Source: Deltaproteobacteria bacterium (GTDB lineage: Bacteria > Myxococcota_A > UBA796 > UBA2385). Taken from it: a stretch of DNA of 64,000 nucleotides. Shown in pieces: positions 1 to 8,861 of the stretch (position 1 is its first letter; the number at the start of each line of letters is the position of its first letter). Under the pieces are notes generated by a model that saw only the letters and a program-made list of their open reading frames with translations, was not told the DNA's origin and made no database searches. The translations under genes and the position numbers were made by a program. The stretch is from assembly GCA_016792625.1 (NCBI GenBank), contig JAEUKK010000008.1, positions 33,726-97,725 on the forward strand. The letters run 5' to 3'.

Positions 1-609
1 GAGCATGACGCGGTCGGCGCCGTTCCGGTGCGAGACGTAGACCAGGGCGCGGCCAGTGGGGGAGAAGCGGGCGTCGAGCTCGGCCGCGTCGGCCCCCTGG
101 GTCAGGCGGCGGGGCGGCTGGCCCAGCGCGCGGAGATCGACGAGGTAGAGGTCACCTTGGCCCGTGCGCCCGCTGGTGAAGACGATCGAGAAGCTGTCAG
201 CAGACCAGGTCGGGTCGCCCTCTGCGTCGGGTGAGCTGCTCAGCGGCGTGCTGCTGCCCTCGACAAAGACGTCGTAGTCGCCCGTCCCGGTGGATGCGGT
301 GTAGACGAAGCGCCCGATCATCGCCGGGGCCCAGGCCACGTCAGCGATGACCAGCCCGCCGCCGCTGCCGGTGAAGCCGGCGGTGCGGGCCGGGGCCGCG
401 GCCACCGGCGGGCGGACGGCGGTGGGGTTGCCCCCGCCCGGACGGTAGGCGTAGAGCTCGAGCTTTCGCGCCTCGTGGTCGTTGACCTCAAAGGTGAGGC
501 GGGCGCCGTCGGGAGACCAGGACGGCGCTTGGCAGTTGCCGGAGTAGGTCGGCGTGACCGGCCGGGCTTGGGCCCAGGCGAGGCCGCTGAGCAGCAGGAA
601 GGGGAGCAT
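1..609 (-). CDS. TolB/PD40-like exported beta-propeller protein, partial (C-terminus outside window)
   Basis: Only the first 203 residues are visible; the reading frame is still open at base 1. The product starts with a short hydrophobic signal (LLLSGLAWAQA, residues 6-16), which predicts export. It then shows propeller blades of the PD40/TolB type: APSWSPDGARLTF at residues 28-40, DPTWSADSFSIVFTS at 132-146, and the beginning of a third, ARFSPTGRALVYVS, at 180-193. Such blades usually make a protein-binding propeller in the periplasm or on the surface. It follows the 649-1896 gene by 39 bases and ends the long minus-strand run as far as can be seen. No enzymatic motif is present in the visible part, so a specific function cannot be given. 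Confidence 0.75.
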   Translation of the reverse strand, partial: MLPFLLLSGLAWAQARPVTPTYSGNCQAPSWSPDGARLTFEVNDHEARKLELYAYRPGGGNPTAVRPPVAAAPARTAGFTGSGGGLVIADVAWAPAMIGRFVYTASTGTGDYDVFVEGSSTPLSSSPDAEGDPTWSADSFSIVFTSGRTGQGDLYLVDLRALGQPPRRLTQGADAAELDARFSPTGRALVYVSHRNGADRVML

Positions 610-648
610 GGGACCTCGGGGCGCCCGGCGGGCGCGCGCCAGCGGCGC

Positions 649-1896
649 TCAGAAGGCGAAGGAGAGGTTGGCGAGCAGGCGGAGCTGGGCCGCCCGCACG
701 GCGGTGTCGGCCAAGGCCCAGGAGAGGCGCTCGCCGTCGGCCTGGGCCTGCCCCTCGCTGGGGAGGGCGCCGAGCACGGCGTTCACCTCGACCTTGACCC
801 CGGCGCCGAGCGCGGTCGTCCGCCCGGCCTCGCGGTACTCGACCACCAGCTCGGCCCCGGGCATCCAAGCAAAACCGTTGGTCAACACCGGCAATTCGCC
901 CTCGGCGGCCAGACCGGGCTCGCATGCCCAGGCCTCGCCCGCCGCGGCGCAGCGCAGGGGGGCCACCGGCAGCTGCCCGGCCCGCAGCACGGCCGACGGC
1001 CGGATCGACAGGGGCAAGCTGGTGAAGAGCTCGCCGCCCGCCCGCAGGGCGCCCGAGACCCCGCCGGGGGCGCGCAGGCGCTCGTCGCCGAGATCAGCGC
1101 CCTGGCGGGTCAAATCGACCATGCCGCCGAGCAAGACCTGCCCCACCGGCACGGTCAGCGCGAGCTGGGCGGTGGGGGCCGGCGGCAGGCTGGACAGCGC
1201 GCCCATCGACATGCTGACCCCCGCCGCGGCCTCGAGGCGGGTGACCTGCAGCGCCGCTAGGCCCTTGTTGCCCATGGCCCCCATCGGAAGGCGCACCGTG
1301 GTTGGCTCACCGGCCTGCACGGTGAAGTTGACGCCGTTGACGCTGTAGTCACCGACGGGCAGCGCGGTCTTGAGCGGCAGGGGGGTGTTCTCCCGCCAGT
1401 CGAGGGCCAGCTTGTTGAGCAGCTCTTGCAGGGCGGGGTCGAAGAGCAGGCCGCGGTGCTCGAGCTGCATGCGGGTGGACTGGCCCTCGGCCGGCCCCTC
1501 AATGGTGACCAGGCCGAGGTTCTGGTCGAACCACTGCAGCCAGGCCTCGACCTCGGCGCGGGCGGCGGGCTCGGGTGCGCGGGCGAAGGCCTCGGCGGCG
1601 TGGGCCCGGGCGGCGGCGCCATCGGCCAGGGCCCAAGCGACCGAGGACGAGAGCCACCAGACCTCGAAAGAGGCCTGCCCCGCGGCGCTCTGGCGGGCGA
1701 GCTTGAGTTCTAGGGCGGCGTCTTCGGTCCAGCCCTTTTTGAGGAAGAGGCGCGCCTGGCGCAGGTGGTGCTGCGGATCCCCGGCCTGGGGTGCGGGCGG
1801 CGGGGGCGCGGCGCTGGCGGGGGTGGTCAAGCTGAGCGCGGCGGTCGCGAAGAGCAGCGGGGCGGCGCGGAGCAGGGGGGCGGCGCGGGAGCTCAT
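649..1896 (-). CDS. exported protein of unknown function with possible outer-membrane C-terminus
   Basis: 415 residues. The N-terminus is a signal peptide (hydrophobic stretch about residues 10-28, ending ASA-APPPP). Residues about 40-125 are Ala-rich helices resembling a TPR-like segment (RQARLFLKKGWTEDAALEL). The remainder has alternating hydrophobic/polar strands and ends in LRLLANLSFAF; a terminal Phe after alternating residues is typical of outer-membrane beta-barrel strands. The ATG overlaps the stop of the upstream ATPase gene in an ATGA, so the two are probably translated together. Association with the peptide-type importer is clear from position, but whether it acts as an outer-membrane partner of that importer is inference. 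I do not recognise a named family. Confidence 0.7.
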   Translation of the reverse strand: MSSRAAPLLRAAPLLFATAALSLTTPASAAPPPPAPQAGDPQHHLRQARLFLKKGWTEDAALELKLARQSAAGQASFEVWWLSSSVAWALADGAAARAHAAEAFARAPEPAARAEVEAWLQWFDQNLGLVTIEGPAEGQSTRMQLEHRGLLFDPALQELLNKLALDWRENTPLPLKTALPVGDYSVNGVNFTVQAGEPTTVRLPMGAMGNKGLAALQVTRLEAAAGVSMSMGALSSLPPAPTAQLALTVPVGQVLLGGMVDLTRQGADLGDERLRAPGGVSGALRAGGELFTSLPLSIRPSAVLRAGQLPVAPLRCAAAGEAWACEPGLAAEGELPVLTNGFAWMPGAELVVEYREAGRTTALGAGVKVEVNAVLGALPSEGQAQADGERLSWALADTAVRAAQLRLLANLSFAF

Positions 1897-3626
1897 GTCG
1901 TTGATCCGGGGGTCAGGCTCGGCGCGGCCGGGGGGTGGTGGCAGGCGATCTTATGCCCCGGGCCGGCGGCGCGCAGGTCGGGCGCGGCGGCGCAGGCCGC
2001 GCTGGCCACCGGGCAGGCGCCACGGTGGGGGCAACCTTCGGCGCGCGGCGGGGCGAGCGGGCCGGGCGCGCCGGGGGCGAGGCCCGCGGCCACGAGCAGG
2101 GCCCAGGTGAAGGGGTGGTGTGGGCCCGCGCCGAGCTGGGCGGTGGGCAGCTCTTCGACCACCCGGCCGGCGCGCATCACGAGCAGGCGCCCGGCGGCGG
2201 CGCGGAGCAGGCCGAGATCGTGGCTGATCAGCACCAGGGCCGCCCGCGGGCCCGCCTCGGCTTGGGTGCGCCGCAGCAGTCCGAGCACCTCGGCGCGCAG
2301 CGCGGCGTCTAGGCCGGCGGTCGGCTCGTCGGCGACCAGCAGCAGCGGGGCGGTCCGGCGCACCCGGGCTAAACCGACCCGGCGGCGCTCTCCGCCGCTG
2401 AGGGTCGCTAGCCGATCTCCTCCGCGGCCGGCTAGGCCTAGGGCGGCCAAGGCCGCGGCTCCCCCAGGGTCCGGTGCCGGATCTCTGCCCACGCGGCGCG
2501 CCACGGCGGTCGACTCGTCGAGCAGCGCGCTGAGGGGCCAGTCGGGGTCGAGGTGGGCCTCGGCTTGTTGAAACAGCAGCTGCACCCGGCCGTTCAGCGC
2601 CGGGTCGCGCCACAGCCGCCCCGCGGTCGGGCGGTCGGCGCCGATGATCAGCCGGGCCAGCGTGGTTTTGCCCGAGCCGCTCTCGCCGCAGATCCCGAGC
2701 GCCTCGCCTTCGCGCACCTCGAGATCGACCTGCTGCACGGCGTTGACGTGCAGCCGCGCCCACGGGGGGCCGGTCGAGAAGCGCCGGCAGAGGCCGTCTG
2801 CGCGCAGCAGGGCGGGGGCCTCGGGTCGGTCTGCGGGCGGCTGGGCCGCTTCTAGGGCCGCTTGCCCCTCGAGAAGGGCCGCGGCGGCGCGGCCTGCGCC
2901 GGCGGGCAGGCCCCGGCCGGCGTCGACGAGGCGCCCGCCGTCGAGGATCAGCACCTGGTCGGCCCACCGACGCACCAGGCCCAGATCGTGGGTGATGAGC
3001 AGCAGGCCCAAGCCCGCGTCGACCCGGCGGCGCAGCTCGGCCATGACCGCGGCCTGCACGGTGCTGTCGAGGCCGGTGGTCGGCTCGTCGGCGATCAGCA
3101 GCGCCGGCTGGCTGGCCAGGGCGAGGGCGAGGGCCACCCGCTGGGCCTGCCCCCCAGACAGGCGGTGCGGCGCGGCCGACAGGATGGGATCGGCGTCGGT
3201 GAGGCCCACCTCGTGTAGTGCGGCGCGGAGGGCCGCGGGGTCGGCGGCGGCCCCCGCGTGGCGCCGGGCGGCGGCGAGCTGGGCGCCGACGCTGCGCTCG
3301 GGCTGCAGGCTGCCGCGGCTGTCTTGGGGGAGCAGGCCGAGGATCCGCCCGCGGAGGGCGCCTAGGCCCTCGGGCTGCGCGGGCAGCGGCGGGAGGCGCG
3401 CCTGGAGCCCGCCGGCGCGGGCCCGGATCTCTCCGCGGACCTGGCGCAGGCCGGCGGGCAAGAGGCCGAGGCAGGCCCGCGCGGTCAACGACTTGCCGGC
3501 CCCCGACGGCCCGACCAGGGCCACGAGCGCGCCCGCGCCTAAACGCAGGCAGAGCCCGTCGAGCAGGGGGCGCTCGCCGTGGACGACCTGCAGATCGTCA
3601 ATCTCGAGGAGCGGCGCCTCAGTCAT
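1893..3626 (-). CDS. fused double ATP-binding protein of a peptide/nickel-type ABC importer (DppD-DppF fusion type)
   Basis: 577 residues holding two complete ABC ATPases in one chain. The first has Walker A GPSGAGKS (39-46), signature LSGGQ (156-160) and Walker B LLIADEP (176-182); the second has GESGSGKTT (314-322), LSGGE (409-413) and LLLVADEP (428-435). Each is followed by an H-loop (ITHD, ISHD). The C-terminus carries the oligopeptide-importer tail (HPFTWALL then a Cys-rich segment, CPHRGACP to IACHH). It powers uptake of peptides, nickel or similar solutes through the two permeases encoded just upstream. The start overlaps the permease stop by 8 bases. In most bacteria these ATPases are separate proteins; fusions are known in several lineages. 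Substrate cannot be told from sequence. Confidence 0.93.
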   Translation of the reverse strand: MTEAPLLEIDDLQVVHGERPLLDGLCLRLGAGALVALVGPSGAGKSLTARACLGLLPAGLRQVRGEIRARAGGLQARLPPLPAQPEGLGALRGRILGLLPQDSRGSLQPERSVGAQLAAARRHAGAAADPAALRAALHEVGLTDADPILSAAPHRLSGGQAQRVALALALASQPALLIADEPTTGLDSTVQAAVMAELRRRVDAGLGLLLITHDLGLVRRWADQVLILDGGRLVDAGRGLPAGAGRAAAALLEGQAALEAAQPPADRPEAPALLRADGLCRRFSTGPPWARLHVNAVQQVDLEVREGEALGICGESGSGKTTLARLIIGADRPTAGRLWRDPALNGRVQLLFQQAEAHLDPDWPLSALLDESTAVARRVGRDPAPDPGGAAALAALGLAGRGGDRLATLSGGERRRVGLARVRRTAPLLLVADEPTAGLDAALRAEVLGLLRRTQAEAGPRAALVLISHDLGLLRAAAGRLLVMRAGRVVEELPTAQLGAGPHHPFTWALLVAAGLAPGAPGPLAPPRAEGCPHRGACPVASAACAAAPDLRAAGPGHKIACHHPPAAPSLTPGSTT

Positions 3627-4437
3627 CGGCGACCCTCGGCGGCTGGCCGAAGGCGGTGGAGAGCGCCGCCCCGCCCGCGCCCAAGGTGAGCAGGCAGAGC
3701 GCCGGCGCCGCCCAGGCTAAGGCTTGGCCCCGCGGCTGGCCAAAGCCGCTGGCGATCATGTTCCCCCAGCTGGGGAGCGGCTCCTGCACGCCAAAGCCGC
3801 CGATGTAGGACAGCGCGGCCTCGACCAGCACGGCCCCCACCGCGAGCTCGACCGCGTGCTGCGCGAGCAGGCGTCGGCAGCCGGTCCACAGCAGGTGGTG
3901 CAGCAGCACCCGCGCGGCGGGCACGCCGTGCAGCAGGCTGGCCTCGACGAAGTTGACCGCCCGCAGCTCTTCGATGCGGGCGCGCAGGGCGCGGGCGAGG
4001 GCCGCCCCTCCGCCGATCCCCACGCCGCAGCCGATCCAGCGCGGCTGGTCGCCGAAGATGAGCGCGAACAGCAGGGCGTAGACCACGGCCGGAACGGCGC
4101 CGAGCGCGTCGGTCAGGGCCACCGCGGCGCGCCCGCGGGCGTCCGCCCACCAGCCGGCCGCCGCGCCCAAGGGCAGGCCGAGCCCGAGCCCGACCACCGC
4201 GGCGAGAAGGGCCGGCCCCGCGCTGATCCCGGCGGCCACGGCTAGGCGCAGGCCGACGCTGCGGCCGAGGTGATCGGCGCCGAGGACCAGCCCGGCGCTG
4301 GGGCCCTGGCCCGCCCGCCCAGGCATGAGATCGGCGACCAGATCGACCTCCACCACGGTGAAGACGAGGCCGCAGGCGGCTATCGCACAGAGGGGCGCCG
4401 CGGCGAGGGCGCGGAGGGAGCGGTGGGCGCGCCTCAT
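3619..4437 (-). CDS. ABC importer permease, DppC/OppC type
   Basis: 272 residues with about five or six hydrophobic segments. The inner-membrane permease signature region reads NFVEASLLHGVPAARVLLHH (about residues 165-184), the EAA-like loop that contacts the ATPase, and the family's usual SYIGGFGVQEPLPSWGNMI follows; this closely matches DppC-type permeases (ALSFLGLGVQPPTPSWG). The N-terminal part has LGADHLGRSV, matching the family's GTDxxGRDV. The ATG at 4437 was chosen because it overlaps the stop of the partner permease by four bases (ATGA); the frame remains open further upstream but only as antisense to the partner gene. Together with the partner it forms the membrane channel. Confidence 0.9.
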   Translation of the reverse strand: MRRAHRSLRALAAAPLCAIAACGLVFTVVEVDLVADLMPGRAGQGPSAGLVLGADHLGRSVGLRLAVAAGISAGPALLAAVVGLGLGLPLGAAAGWWADARGRAAVALTDALGAVPAVVYALLFALIFGDQPRWIGCGVGIGGGAALARALRARIEELRAVNFVEASLLHGVPAARVLLHHLLWTGCRRLLAQHAVELAVGAVLVEAALSYIGGFGVQEPLPSWGNMIASGFGQPRGQALAWAAPALCLLTLGAGGAALSTAFGQPPRVADD

Positions 4438-5351
4438 GGCGCCCCCCGCAGGCGTGGGTCGGCGGCGAGGCGCAGCAGCTCGGCGGCTAAGCCTAGGCCC
4501 AAGGTGGCCGCGGCGGCGCTGATCCCGAGGCCGAGCGCGAGCGGCAGGTCGCGGTCGAGCGCCGCCCGCCAGAGCAGCGCGCCCGCCCCGTGGATGAGGA
4601 AGAGCTTCTCGATCACGACGAGGCCGCCGATCAGGTGCAGGGCCCGGCTGCCGATCAGGCCGGCGGCTGGCGCGATGAGGGCCCGGGCTAGCGCGCCCCG
4701 CGTCGGCTGCCCGCGCGCGCGCAGGGCCTCGGCCCAGGGGCTGTTTTCGGCGCGCGCCCATGCTTCGCTCAGCCCGGCGCTGGTCGCAGCTACGTTGCCC
4801 GAGCCGATGGCCAAGGTGGCCGCGGCTAAGGCGCCGCGCAGGGCCGAGGGTGCGTCGGGGAGGGCGAACCAGCGCGGAGGGCCAATCCAGCCGGCCTGGA
4901 TGAGCGCGAAGGTCAGCTCGTTGATCCCGCTGATGAGCGCAAAACCGAGCAAGAAGGCCGGGGCCGCCGTGGCCGGGGCGAGCAGCAGGCGCAGGCTTGG
5001 GCGGGCGGCGGCGAGGGCGCCGAGGGCGAGGCTGAGGCCCAAGGCGCCGAGCAGGAGCGGGGCCGAGGTGGCCGCCGCGTCGCGGATCAGCGCGCGCACC
5101 GGCTGGCCGGGGCGCACCACGAGGCTCTCGCCGAGATCACCGCGCAGCAGGTCGATGAGCACCTGCGCGAGGCTGCGGTCTAGGCCCCAAGCCGCGGTCA
5201 GGGCCGCGCGCTGGGCCTCTGCGGCGGGCAGGGTGTCGATCGCGTCGCCGGGGGCCATGCGCAGCAGCAGGTGCAGCAGCGCGGCGACCAGCAGCAGCCG
5301 CACGACCGCCCCGAGCGCCCGCCCGGCCAGCGGCGCGGCGGCCCCGCTCAT
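4434..5351 (-). CDS. ABC importer permease, DppB/OppB type
   Basis: 305 residues, polytopic. It begins with a membrane segment (VVRLLLVAALLHLLLRMAPG), where FLLLRLAPGDP is the usual beginning of DppB-type permeases, followed by the periplasmic region with LRGDLGESLV (the family's GDLGxSxx). The cytoplasmic loop ALRARGQPTRGALARALI occupies the place of the usual YVRTARAKGLSERRV loop. It lies 10 bases after the binding-protein gene and overlaps the next permease by four bases. It would pair with that permease to form the transmembrane pore for a peptide, nickel or related solute. Confidence 0.9.
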   Translation of the reverse strand: MSGAAAPLAGRALGAVVRLLLVAALLHLLLRMAPGDAIDTLPAAEAQRAALTAAWGLDRSLAQVLIDLLRGDLGESLVVRPGQPVRALIRDAAATSAPLLLGALGLSLALGALAAARPSLRLLLAPATAAPAFLLGFALISGINELTFALIQAGWIGPPRWFALPDAPSALRGALAAATLAIGSGNVAATSAGLSEAWARAENSPWAEALRARGQPTRGALARALIAPAAGLIGSRALHLIGGLVVIEKLFLIHGAGALLWRAALDRDLPLALGLGISAAAATLGLGLAAELLRLAADPRLRGAP

Positions 5352-5361
5352 CGCCGCGGCC

Positions 5362-6930
5362 TCACTTGATCTGCCAGTCCCGCACCCACGAGAAGAAGCT
5401 GAAGGGGTGCACCACGACCTCGCGCACCTTCACCGACATCGCGGCGTAGCTGTCGAGCGTCCACAAGAAGACCATCGGCACGTCATTGTGGACGAGGCCG
5501 TGCAGCTCGCGCAGCGCGGCCTTCTTCTCGGCCGGGGTGGTCGCGGCCTGGGCCTTGTCGAGCAAGGCGTCAGCGGCGGGGTTCTTGTAGCCGACGAAGT
5601 TGCGCGTGCCCTTGGAGTGCAGCTGCTCGCGTACGTCTTCGTTGCGGTCGAAGCTCCACTGGCTGACCACGAGGTCAAAGTCCTTGGCCCGCCAGATGTT
5701 GGCCTTCCAGCTCGCCTCATCGAGGAAGCGCACCTCGACCTTGACGCCCTGGGCCTGCAGCTGGCTCTGCAGGTTGATGACCACCTCTTGGGCGCTCTCT
5801 AAGCCCTTGGGCGCGGTGATCTGCAGGGTGAGGGGCTGGCCGTTGCGCGTCCAGCTCGCGCCGTCGCGGCGGTAGCCGGCGGCCTCGAGCAGGGCCGCGG
5901 CCTTGGCCGGATCGGGCCGCCAGTCGTTGACCTCGTGGTTGTAGTAGGGGCTGCTGCGCACGAAGGGGCCCGAGAGCAGGTCGCCCGTGCCCACCGGCGC
6001 GAGCAGGGCCTGGCGGTCGACCATCAGCGCGAGGGCTTCGCGGGCCCGCGGGTCGGCCCAGGTCGGCCGGCTGAGGTTGAACCCCAGGTACCACCAGGCG
6101 TTGGTTTGGTAGGGGTGGAGCTCGACCCCGCGGTTGTTTTGGAGGATCGCGAGGTCACGAGGCAGCACCCGCACCAGCGCCTCGAGGGTCTCATAGAGGA
6201 GCAGCTTGGCTTGGTAGTTCTTGTCGGCCACCTCGCGCAGGGTGACCTCGGGGATGCGGGGCGGCTTGCGGTTCTCGGCGTGTGCAGCGAGCGTGACGCT
6301 GTTGTCGCTGTTGAAGCGCACGAAGCGGTAGGGGCCGGTGCCGATGGGCTGGGCGCGGAAGGGGTCGTTGCGCTGCACGCTGGTGCCCGAAAAGGCGTGC
6401 GCGGGCAGGATCTTGAAGTGCAGCTTCTCTTCGGGGGCGGGCTCGGGGCGGGCGAAGCGCAGCCGCAGCGTCTGCCCGTCGATGACTTCGACCCCGCTGA
6501 TGAAGGCGACCCGGCCCGCCTCGGTGGAGAGGGTGCCCGGGTCTTTCATCGCCCGGATGGTGAAGGCGACGTCTTCGGCGGAGAAGGGGCGGCCGTCGTG
6601 CCAGTGCACACCTTGGCGCAGCTGCACGTCGGCGCTGAGGCGGTCGTCTGCGACGGTGATCCCGGTGGCGAGCACCGGCGCGCTGGCGAGGTTTCGGTCG
6701 TCGCCGAACAGGCCCTCGAAGATCAGCTCGTTGGCCCGCACCTCGCTCATCGTCGTGGTGAAGAGCGGGTTGAGGATGCCGGGGGCCTGGTCTTCGGCGT
6801 AGCGGAGGGGGCCCGCAGCAGCCGGGCTGGCGGCCCCGAGCAGGGTGAGCGCGCCAAGCAGCGCGGTGACCGCGGCGAGGCGCGCGCCGGGGGCGGGCCG
6901 GACGGCGGCGGTCGGCGAAGGCAGGGGCAT
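5362..6930 (-). CDS. periplasmic solute-binding protein of a peptide/nickel-type ABC importer (SBP family 5)
   Basis: 522 residues, the usual size for extracellular solute-binding family 5. A signal peptide (LAAVTALLGALTLLGAASP, residues 18-36) ends before AAAGPLRYAEDQAPG. The mature part shows the family pattern: NELIFEGL (first conserved block), VHWHDGRPFSAEDVAFTI (the classic W-H-D-G-x-P-x-x-A-x-D-V block), and later WWYLGFNLSRP with ALALMVDR. No lipobox Cys follows the signal, so it is predicted to be soluble in the periplasm. As first gene of the importer cluster it sets the substrate, but binding-pocket residues do not let me name it. It begins 50 bases after the NAGPA-type gene, so it may share that transcript. 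Confidence 0.92.
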   Translation of the reverse strand: MPLPSPTAAVRPAPGARLAAVTALLGALTLLGAASPAAAGPLRYAEDQAPGILNPLFTTTMSEVRANELIFEGLFGDDRNLASAPVLATGITVADDRLSADVQLRQGVHWHDGRPFSAEDVAFTIRAMKDPGTLSTEAGRVAFISGVEVIDGQTLRLRFARPEPAPEEKLHFKILPAHAFSGTSVQRNDPFRAQPIGTGPYRFVRFNSDNSVTLAAHAENRKPPRIPEVTLREVADKNYQAKLLLYETLEALVRVLPRDLAILQNNRGVELHPYQTNAWWYLGFNLSRPTWADPRAREALALMVDRQALLAPVGTGDLLSGPFVRSSPYYNHEVNDWRPDPAKAAALLEAAGYRRDGASWTRNGQPLTLQITAPKGLESAQEVVINLQSQLQAQGVKVEVRFLDEASWKANIWRAKDFDLVVSQWSFDRNEDVREQLHSKGTRNFVGYKNPAADALLDKAQAATTPAEKKAALRELHGLVHNDVPMVFLWTLDSYAAMSVKVREVVVHPFSFFSWVRDWQIK

Positions 6931-6980
6931 CAGGACCTCAGCGCCGCGGAGCGGACGGGACAGGCGGCCGGCGCCCGAAG

Positions 6981-8852
6981 CTAACGCGGCGAGGCGCCGG
7001 ATCGGCGGCGGCGGAGCAGCGGGAGGACCAGCGCGGGCAGCGCGAGGCTGAGGCCGACCCCGCCGCAGCCCCCGTCGGGAGCACCGATGCGGAGACCCTT
7101 CCCGCCCGAGCCCGTCGACCCGGTGTCTTGGGCGGGGCTCGCGTCGCCCGCGGCGCCGGCGGCGCCTCCCTCGTCGGATGAGGAGGTGCCGCCGTCCGCG
7201 GCCGCATCTCCCCCTGCGTCGCTGCCGGCTCCCGTCCCCTCAGCGCCCGATCCCTCGTCGGTGGTGCTGTCGGCCCCTCCTCCTCCGCTGTCGGGCAGGG
7301 GCCCTCCGCTGTCGTCGGGGCGGAGGCGCTCGTCGATCACACCGTCGCAGTCGTCATCCACGCCGTTGGCGGGCAGCTCCTCGGGGCCGGTGCAGTCGCC
7401 GGGGCAGGCGGCGCAGCCCTCGGCGGCGTCGCAGGCGCCATCTCCGCACCAGGGGCCGACCCGGGTGAGCCGCACCGCGTCGCTGATGATGTGCTGGTTC
7501 GAGGGCACCGATCCGGCGTGATCATCGTAGAAGGCGACGTACTGGTCACCCCCGGCGGCGAAGGTGTAGGTGCCCAGGGCCTGCCAGCCGTCGCGCCCGC
7601 CCATGTCGAGGGTGGTCGTATGATCGGTGCCCGCGGCCCGCACCACGGTGCGCACCTCGTCGAAAATGGCGTACTCCGCGACGCCATGCCACTCGACCAG
7701 GTACTCGCCCGCCTCTTCGAGGTGCACGCGGAACCAGCTCCAGTTGTCGGGGCTGGTGCTGTTGAAGGCGTTGGTCCAGCGGAAGCTGCCGCCGTGGCCG
7801 CCGCTCTCGGTGCGCCAGTAGGCCGGGCCGCCAAAGCCCTGAAAGCAGGCGCCCGCGTCGTCGAGAACATCGCCGCCGGGGCCGATCAGCTGACAGACCG
7901 GCGCGGTCTCGCAGTGGCCTGCGCGTGCGCCGCGGGCCGGGCCGCCGTCGGTGTAGACCCCGATGTGGTTGGCCACCGAGCGGGTGCCCGCGCCGGAGTT
8001 GTTGCCGCTGACGTTGTTCACGTAGCCCCGGTCGGCGAGCCAGAGCTGGGTGCTGCCGCCGCCGTCGACGTTGAGCGCCTGCCAAGCGCCGAGCTGGTGC
8101 ATCAGATCGGCGAGCTCGGCGCCGTACATGCCCGAGGCGCGGCTGGTGCGCCCGTCGACCACGACGAGTAAAAGGGTCTGCTGGTCGGCGGTCAGGCCAA
8201 TCGCGCTGCGCGGATGGCGGTCGCGCATGTCGCTGCGGTCGGGGAAGCAGCTGCTCGCGGTCGGGCTGCTGCAGCTGATCGGCGCGCCTTCGACGACCAG
8301 GGCCGGAAAGCCGCTCACCAGGGCGATCGTGTCGTTCGGCGGGGTGGGCGCGACCGTGGTCGGGGCGAAGCCGCCGAGCGCGCCGCCGAAGCTCGCCGCG
8401 TTGTCTTTCACCCACTTGGTGTGGGTGTAGTCGACGCGGTCGGGGCCGAAGGCGAACCAGCCGTAGTCCCGGTAGTACCACTCGGCGCTGTAGCTGCTGT
8501 CGGTGCCGGTCTGCAGGCTCGGCCAGCGCACCCCCGCGCCCACCGCGTCGCCGTAGACCCGCACGGGGCTGGTGCGGTAAAAGTCGGCGTTCATCGCTAC
8601 GGATACCTCCCAGTCACCGCCCCAGCCGCCGGTGGACTGGGTGGCGTCGGGGGCCCGGGTCGCGTCGACGTGGATCTGGGCCGCGCAGAGGTTCACCTCA
8701 GCCACCCACACGTCGGTGGTGGGCGAGCTGGTGCGGTACTGCTTCAGCGTGACCCCAGGGTAGGGGGTCTCGGTCGCGCTCAGCGTGAGGGTGAGGGCAG
8801 AGGCGGTGGGTGTCGCAGCCAAGATGGCCACGAGCAGGGGGAGGGTCAGCAC
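6981..8852 (-). CDS. secreted phosphodiester-glycosidase-like (NAGPA domain) protein with golvesin-like domain and MYXO-CTERM-like tail
   Basis: 623 residues. Signal peptide at 1-19. Residues about 60-300 match the NAGPA/phosphodiester glycosidase fold: AMNADFYR (86-93), LLLVVVDGRTSRASGMYG (228-244) and ALNVDGGGSTQLWL (259-272) are the characteristic Asn/Asp-rich motifs. Residues about 338-465 resemble the golvesin/Xly-type domain (GWQALGTYTF at 422-431, ISDAVRLTRVG at 456-466). Then CGDGACDAAEGC and a MopE-like NGVDDDCDGVIDE (496-508) precede a long Gly/Ser/Asp-rich linker. The end, DGGCGG, a hydrophobic segment and RRRR, is a MYXO-CTERM-like sorting signal. It is therefore probably a surface-anchored glycan-active protein. 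The actual glycan substrate is unknown. Confidence 0.85.
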   Translation of the reverse strand: MLTLPLLVAILAATPTASALTLTLSATETPYPGVTLKQYRTSSPTTDVWVAEVNLCAAQIHVDATRAPDATQSTGGWGGDWEVSVAMNADFYRTSPVRVYGDAVGAGVRWPSLQTGTDSSYSAEWYYRDYGWFAFGPDRVDYTHTKWVKDNAASFGGALGGFAPTTVAPTPPNDTIALVSGFPALVVEGAPISCSSPTASSCFPDRSDMRDRHPRSAIGLTADQQTLLLVVVDGRTSRASGMYGAELADLMHQLGAWQALNVDGGGSTQLWLADRGYVNNVSGNNSGAGTRSVANHIGVYTDGGPARGARAGHCETAPVCQLIGPGGDVLDDAGACFQGFGGPAYWRTESGGHGGSFRWTNAFNSTSPDNWSWFRVHLEEAGEYLVEWHGVAEYAIFDEVRTVVRAAGTDHTTTLDMGGRDGWQALGTYTFAAGGDQYVAFYDDHAGSVPSNQHIISDAVRLTRVGPWCGDGACDAAEGCAACPGDCTGPEELPANGVDDDCDGVIDERLRPDDSGGPLPDSGGGGADSTTDEGSGAEGTGAGSDAGGDAAADGGTSSSDEGGAAGAAGDASPAQDTGSTGSGGKGLRIGAPDGGCGGVGLSLALPALVLPLLRRRRSGASPR

Positions 8853-8861
8853 CGAGGCGCT

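Noticed and set aside
488..925. Minus-strand frame overlapping the TolB-like gene start and the 415-residue gene end
   Set aside because: It has Arg/Pro-rich low-complexity content and overlaps two better supported genes on the same strand in another frame.
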